Positions 32,170 through 34,803 of a stretch of 34,803 bases of DNA are shown piece after piece. Made by a program: the position numbers and the translations under genes. The stretch is from Hyphomicrobium sp. Its GTDB lineage: Bacteria; Pseudomonadota; Alphaproteobacteria; Rhizobiales; Hyphomicrobiaceae. Position 1 is the first letter of the stretch. Every line of letters starts with the position of its first letter. The notes under the pieces were generated by a model. That model searched no databases. It saw only the letters and a program-made list of their open reading frames with translations, and was not told the origin of the DNA. The stretch is taken from assembly GCA_030609245.1 (NCBI GenBank), contig JAUWCP010000001.1:1-34803 (forward strand), given 5' to 3'.

Positions 32170-32598
32170 TTAAGCATTGCGCCCGGCAATAAGCCAGTAG
32201 ACGAAGCCACCGGCGAACCCGGCCGTGGCGAAGACCTGCCAAACGGTGGTTTCCGGGACCACGACATTGCCGGACTCGGTCATACGCGCGAGCATGGGCA
32301 TCGCCGCCAGCGCCAACCCACCAGCAGCAACATAATAGATCGCGCTGCGAATGCGGGCGATTTCGCCGACAATGACCACCAGGAGGGCCGGTATCAGCGT
32401 AAGACCCGTGGCAAGCAGAAGTCCCTGCTGCGTTAGGTCAAACATGGCGACGATAACGTCGTCCCCAGACCGGTTCCCTTGCAGGGCAAGGGTAATGCGC
32501 TCCAACCCCAAGGTGAAGAGCACGAAACCCGAAACCGAGGCGGCAATCAGTAGCGCTATGGGAATAACGATAAGACGACCAACAGTGCTCCAAAACAC
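32170..32598 (-). CDS. Small multi-pass membrane protein, paralogue of the preceding entry
   Basis: A 142-residue protein with four hydrophobic segments (RLIVIPIALLIAASVSGFVL, then GLLLATGLTLIPALLVVIVG, then SAIYYVAAGGLALAAMPMLA, then VFATAGFAGGFVYWLIAGRN). It has a GTG start at 32598, 5 bp after the rlmN stop, with GGAG about 9 nt upstream, so it is very likely co-transcribed with rlmN. Its paralogue follows after 98 bp. A tandem duplication followed by divergence explains the pair. Function is unknown. Confidence 0.7.
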   Translation of the reverse strand: MFWSTVGRLIVIPIALLIAASVSGFVLFTLGLERITLALQGNRSGDDVIVAMFDLTQQGLLLATGLTLIPALLVVIVGEIARIRSAIYYVAAGGLALAAMPMLARMTESGNVVVPETTVWQVFATAGFAGGFVYWLIAGRNA

Positions 32599-32603
32599 CC
32601 GAC

Positions 32604-33839
<1,236 letters not shown>

Positions 33840-34101
33840 GTGAGCCTGCGAGAAGTTCGATTGCGCCCTTATCTAGCGTCTCTTGCCCTCGTCTGAAAGA
33901 CGGTCAGGGCTGTTCAACATGCCACAGCCATCCACTTTCCCGGTCAGCGAGGGAAGGCGTGGGAAGGTATGGGAGAAAAAAGCGCCTGAATGCTGAAATA
34001 ACTCTGTTCAGCTTGCGCTCAACTGACCGCGCCGGCCCGCCAATTGGCAGGCGCGGAAACCATCAATCTGCGGAAACGCCGTTGGATTTGCGCAGCCGGC
34101 C

Positions 34102-34305
34102 TCAGGCGACTGGCACCCAGCGTCCAGCCACGAAGCCAAATGCCACGGCGTCAGGATGCTGCTTGGCCGACGTGCTCAGCTGTTCCGCTGACTTGATGTC
34201 GTCGGACTTGATGACACGGGCCCCTTTGGTGCCAATCATTGCATTGCGAAATCCACTCAGCAGGATGACCCGCTTACCTCGGACCTCGATCTTGGGGCAT
34301 GCCAT
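34102..34305 (-). CDS. Small hypothetical protein, 67 aa
   Basis: I do not recognise the product. It is predicted soluble, starts MACPKIEVRGKRVILLSGFR, has a Lys/Asp-rich middle and ends GFVAGRWVPVA. A single Cys lies at residue 3. ATG 34305 has an excellent AGGAGGT 6 nt upstream, and a hairpin overlaps it. It stands alone between rlmN and hslU. The good start signal argues for a real gene; function is unknown. Confidence 0.65.
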   Translation of the reverse strand: MACPKIEVRGKRVILLSGFRNAMIGTKGARVIKSDDIKSAEQLSTSAKQHPDAVAFGFVAGRWVPVA

Positions 34306-34311
34306 TACGTT

Positions 34312-34341
34312 ACCTCCTAGCAGATGGCGGCGCTGCTAGAA
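34312..34341 (-). promoter_or_regulatory. Hairpin covering part of the ribosome-binding site of the 67-aa gene
   Basis: Read on the minus strand, TTCTAGCAG pairs with CTGCTAGGA (plus-strand 34333-34341 with 34315-34323): nine pairs, one of them G-U. The 3' arm takes in AGGA of the AGGAGGT site (34312-34318). Opening the stem could control translation, as in thermosensors; this is inference from structure alone. Confidence 0.4.
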
Positions 34342-34548
34342 GCGGACATGAGGGGAGCCATCAATGCCTCCCGCACAAACAAAAAACCGCGGCAAATACC
34401 GACCATCTACAACACCATCTATACAAAACAAATGCTAAACGTGGAACAATATTCCGCTGCAGTAAGTTAAGAGATAGTGGAAAAAATTGATGCACTGCAA
34501 CGTACCGCAAGTCTTTTTGCGCCGCAACGCAGTGTTCTTGCGCGCGAC

Positions 34549-34803
34549 TTAAAGAATAAATTTCGACAAGTCTGTGTTCTTCGCGAGATCACCAAGACGC
34601 GATGTCACGTATTCAGCGTCGATGGTAATAGACTGGCCGCCGCGGTCAGACGCATCAAACGAAATCTCATCAAGCACACGCTCCATTACGGTTTGCAAAC
34701 GCCGCGCGCCGATGTCCTCGACCGAGGAATTGACCTGCACGGCCGTATCGGCGAGGGCGTCGACGGCTTCGTCGGTGAAAGTTAAGGTTAAGTTCTCGGT
34801 GCC
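34549..34803 (-). CDS. hslU: ATP-dependent protease ATPase subunit HslU, 3' end
   Basis: The C-terminal 84 codons of HslU, the AAA+ unfoldase of the HslUV protease; the start lies beyond the window. Seen: GTENLTLTFTDEAVDALADT, then IGARRLQTVMERVLDEISFD, which is the sensor-2 part of the AAA+ domain, and a DLSKFIL end, the family's C-terminal tail that docks into HslV. The frame runs open to the window edge. The small gene at 34102 follows after 243 bp. Confidence 0.95.
   Translation of the reverse strand, partial: GTENLTLTFTDEAVDALADTAVQVNSSVEDIGARRLQTVMERVLDEISFDASDRGGQSITIDAEYVTSRLGDLAKNTDLSKFIL

Noticed and set aside
33959..34339. 126-codon plus-strand frame opposite the 67-aa gene
   Set aside because: The minus-strand gene has a far better start signal, and this frame has no bias or motif.

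Overview
The window is a stretch of alphaproteobacterial chromosome. The best fit is the order Hyphomicrobiales (Rhizobiales), possibly near Hyphomicrobium or Filomicrobium; this is an inference from gene content and order, not from a marker gene. The evidence is the high GC content, the order rph / rdgB / hemW on one strand facing hrcA-grpE-dnaK-dnaJ on the other, map next to radC, a dnaK promoter of the alphaproteobacterial RpoH type, and a ribosomal protein L19 with a C-terminal helix-hairpin-helix-like extension. I see no rRNA or tRNA gene, insertion sequence, phage module or CRISPR array.

Layout. 1-6.1 kb: the 3' end of a GMC-type flavin oxidoreductase gene, a D,D-carboxypeptidase, then on the minus strand rsmI, yraN and gshB, and on the plus strand a lipoprotein resembling penicillin-binding protein activators. 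6.1-12.5 kb is the accessory-looking part. It holds inverted and direct repeats, an orphan protein of mixed composition, a membrane-anchored DUF1287 protein with a 27-bp in-frame tandem repeat, gluQRS, a secreted protein of unknown function, an AlkA-type glycosylase, an HNH endonuclease, a small orphan gene with its own terminator, and almost 1 kb without a convincing gene. 12.5-16.7 kb: a minus-strand cluster rph-VOC-rdgB-hemW-yqaA-dsbB with tight spacing at most junctions. 16.8-22.3 kb: the heat-shock locus hrcA-grpE-dnaK-dnaJ with a candidate grpE promoter, an RpoH-type dnaK promoter and an intrinsic terminator after dnaK. 22.3-29.4 kb: FMN reductase, pyrF, DUF1330, trmD, rplS, map, radC and a large asnB, all on the plus strand. 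29.4-34.8 kb: argG, a protein of unknown function, two related small membrane proteins directly after rlmN, a small orphan gene with a hairpin over its ribosome-binding site, and the 3' end of hslU, all on the minus strand.

Most genes are housekeeping: protein folding and turnover (DnaK system, HslU, DsbB, Map), translation (RsmI, RlmN, TrmD, L19, GluQRS), envelope (carboxypeptidase, lipoprotein), nucleotide and DNA hygiene (RdgB, AlkA, RadC, RNase PH), and amino-acid or cofactor synthesis (AsnB, ArgG, GshB, PyrF, HemW). I found no clear new multi-gene system. The most unusual features are the L19 extension, the 27-bp coding repeat, the gene-free block at 11.6-12.5 kb, the repeat cluster at 6.1-6.3 kb, and the two small orphan genes with structured leaders.
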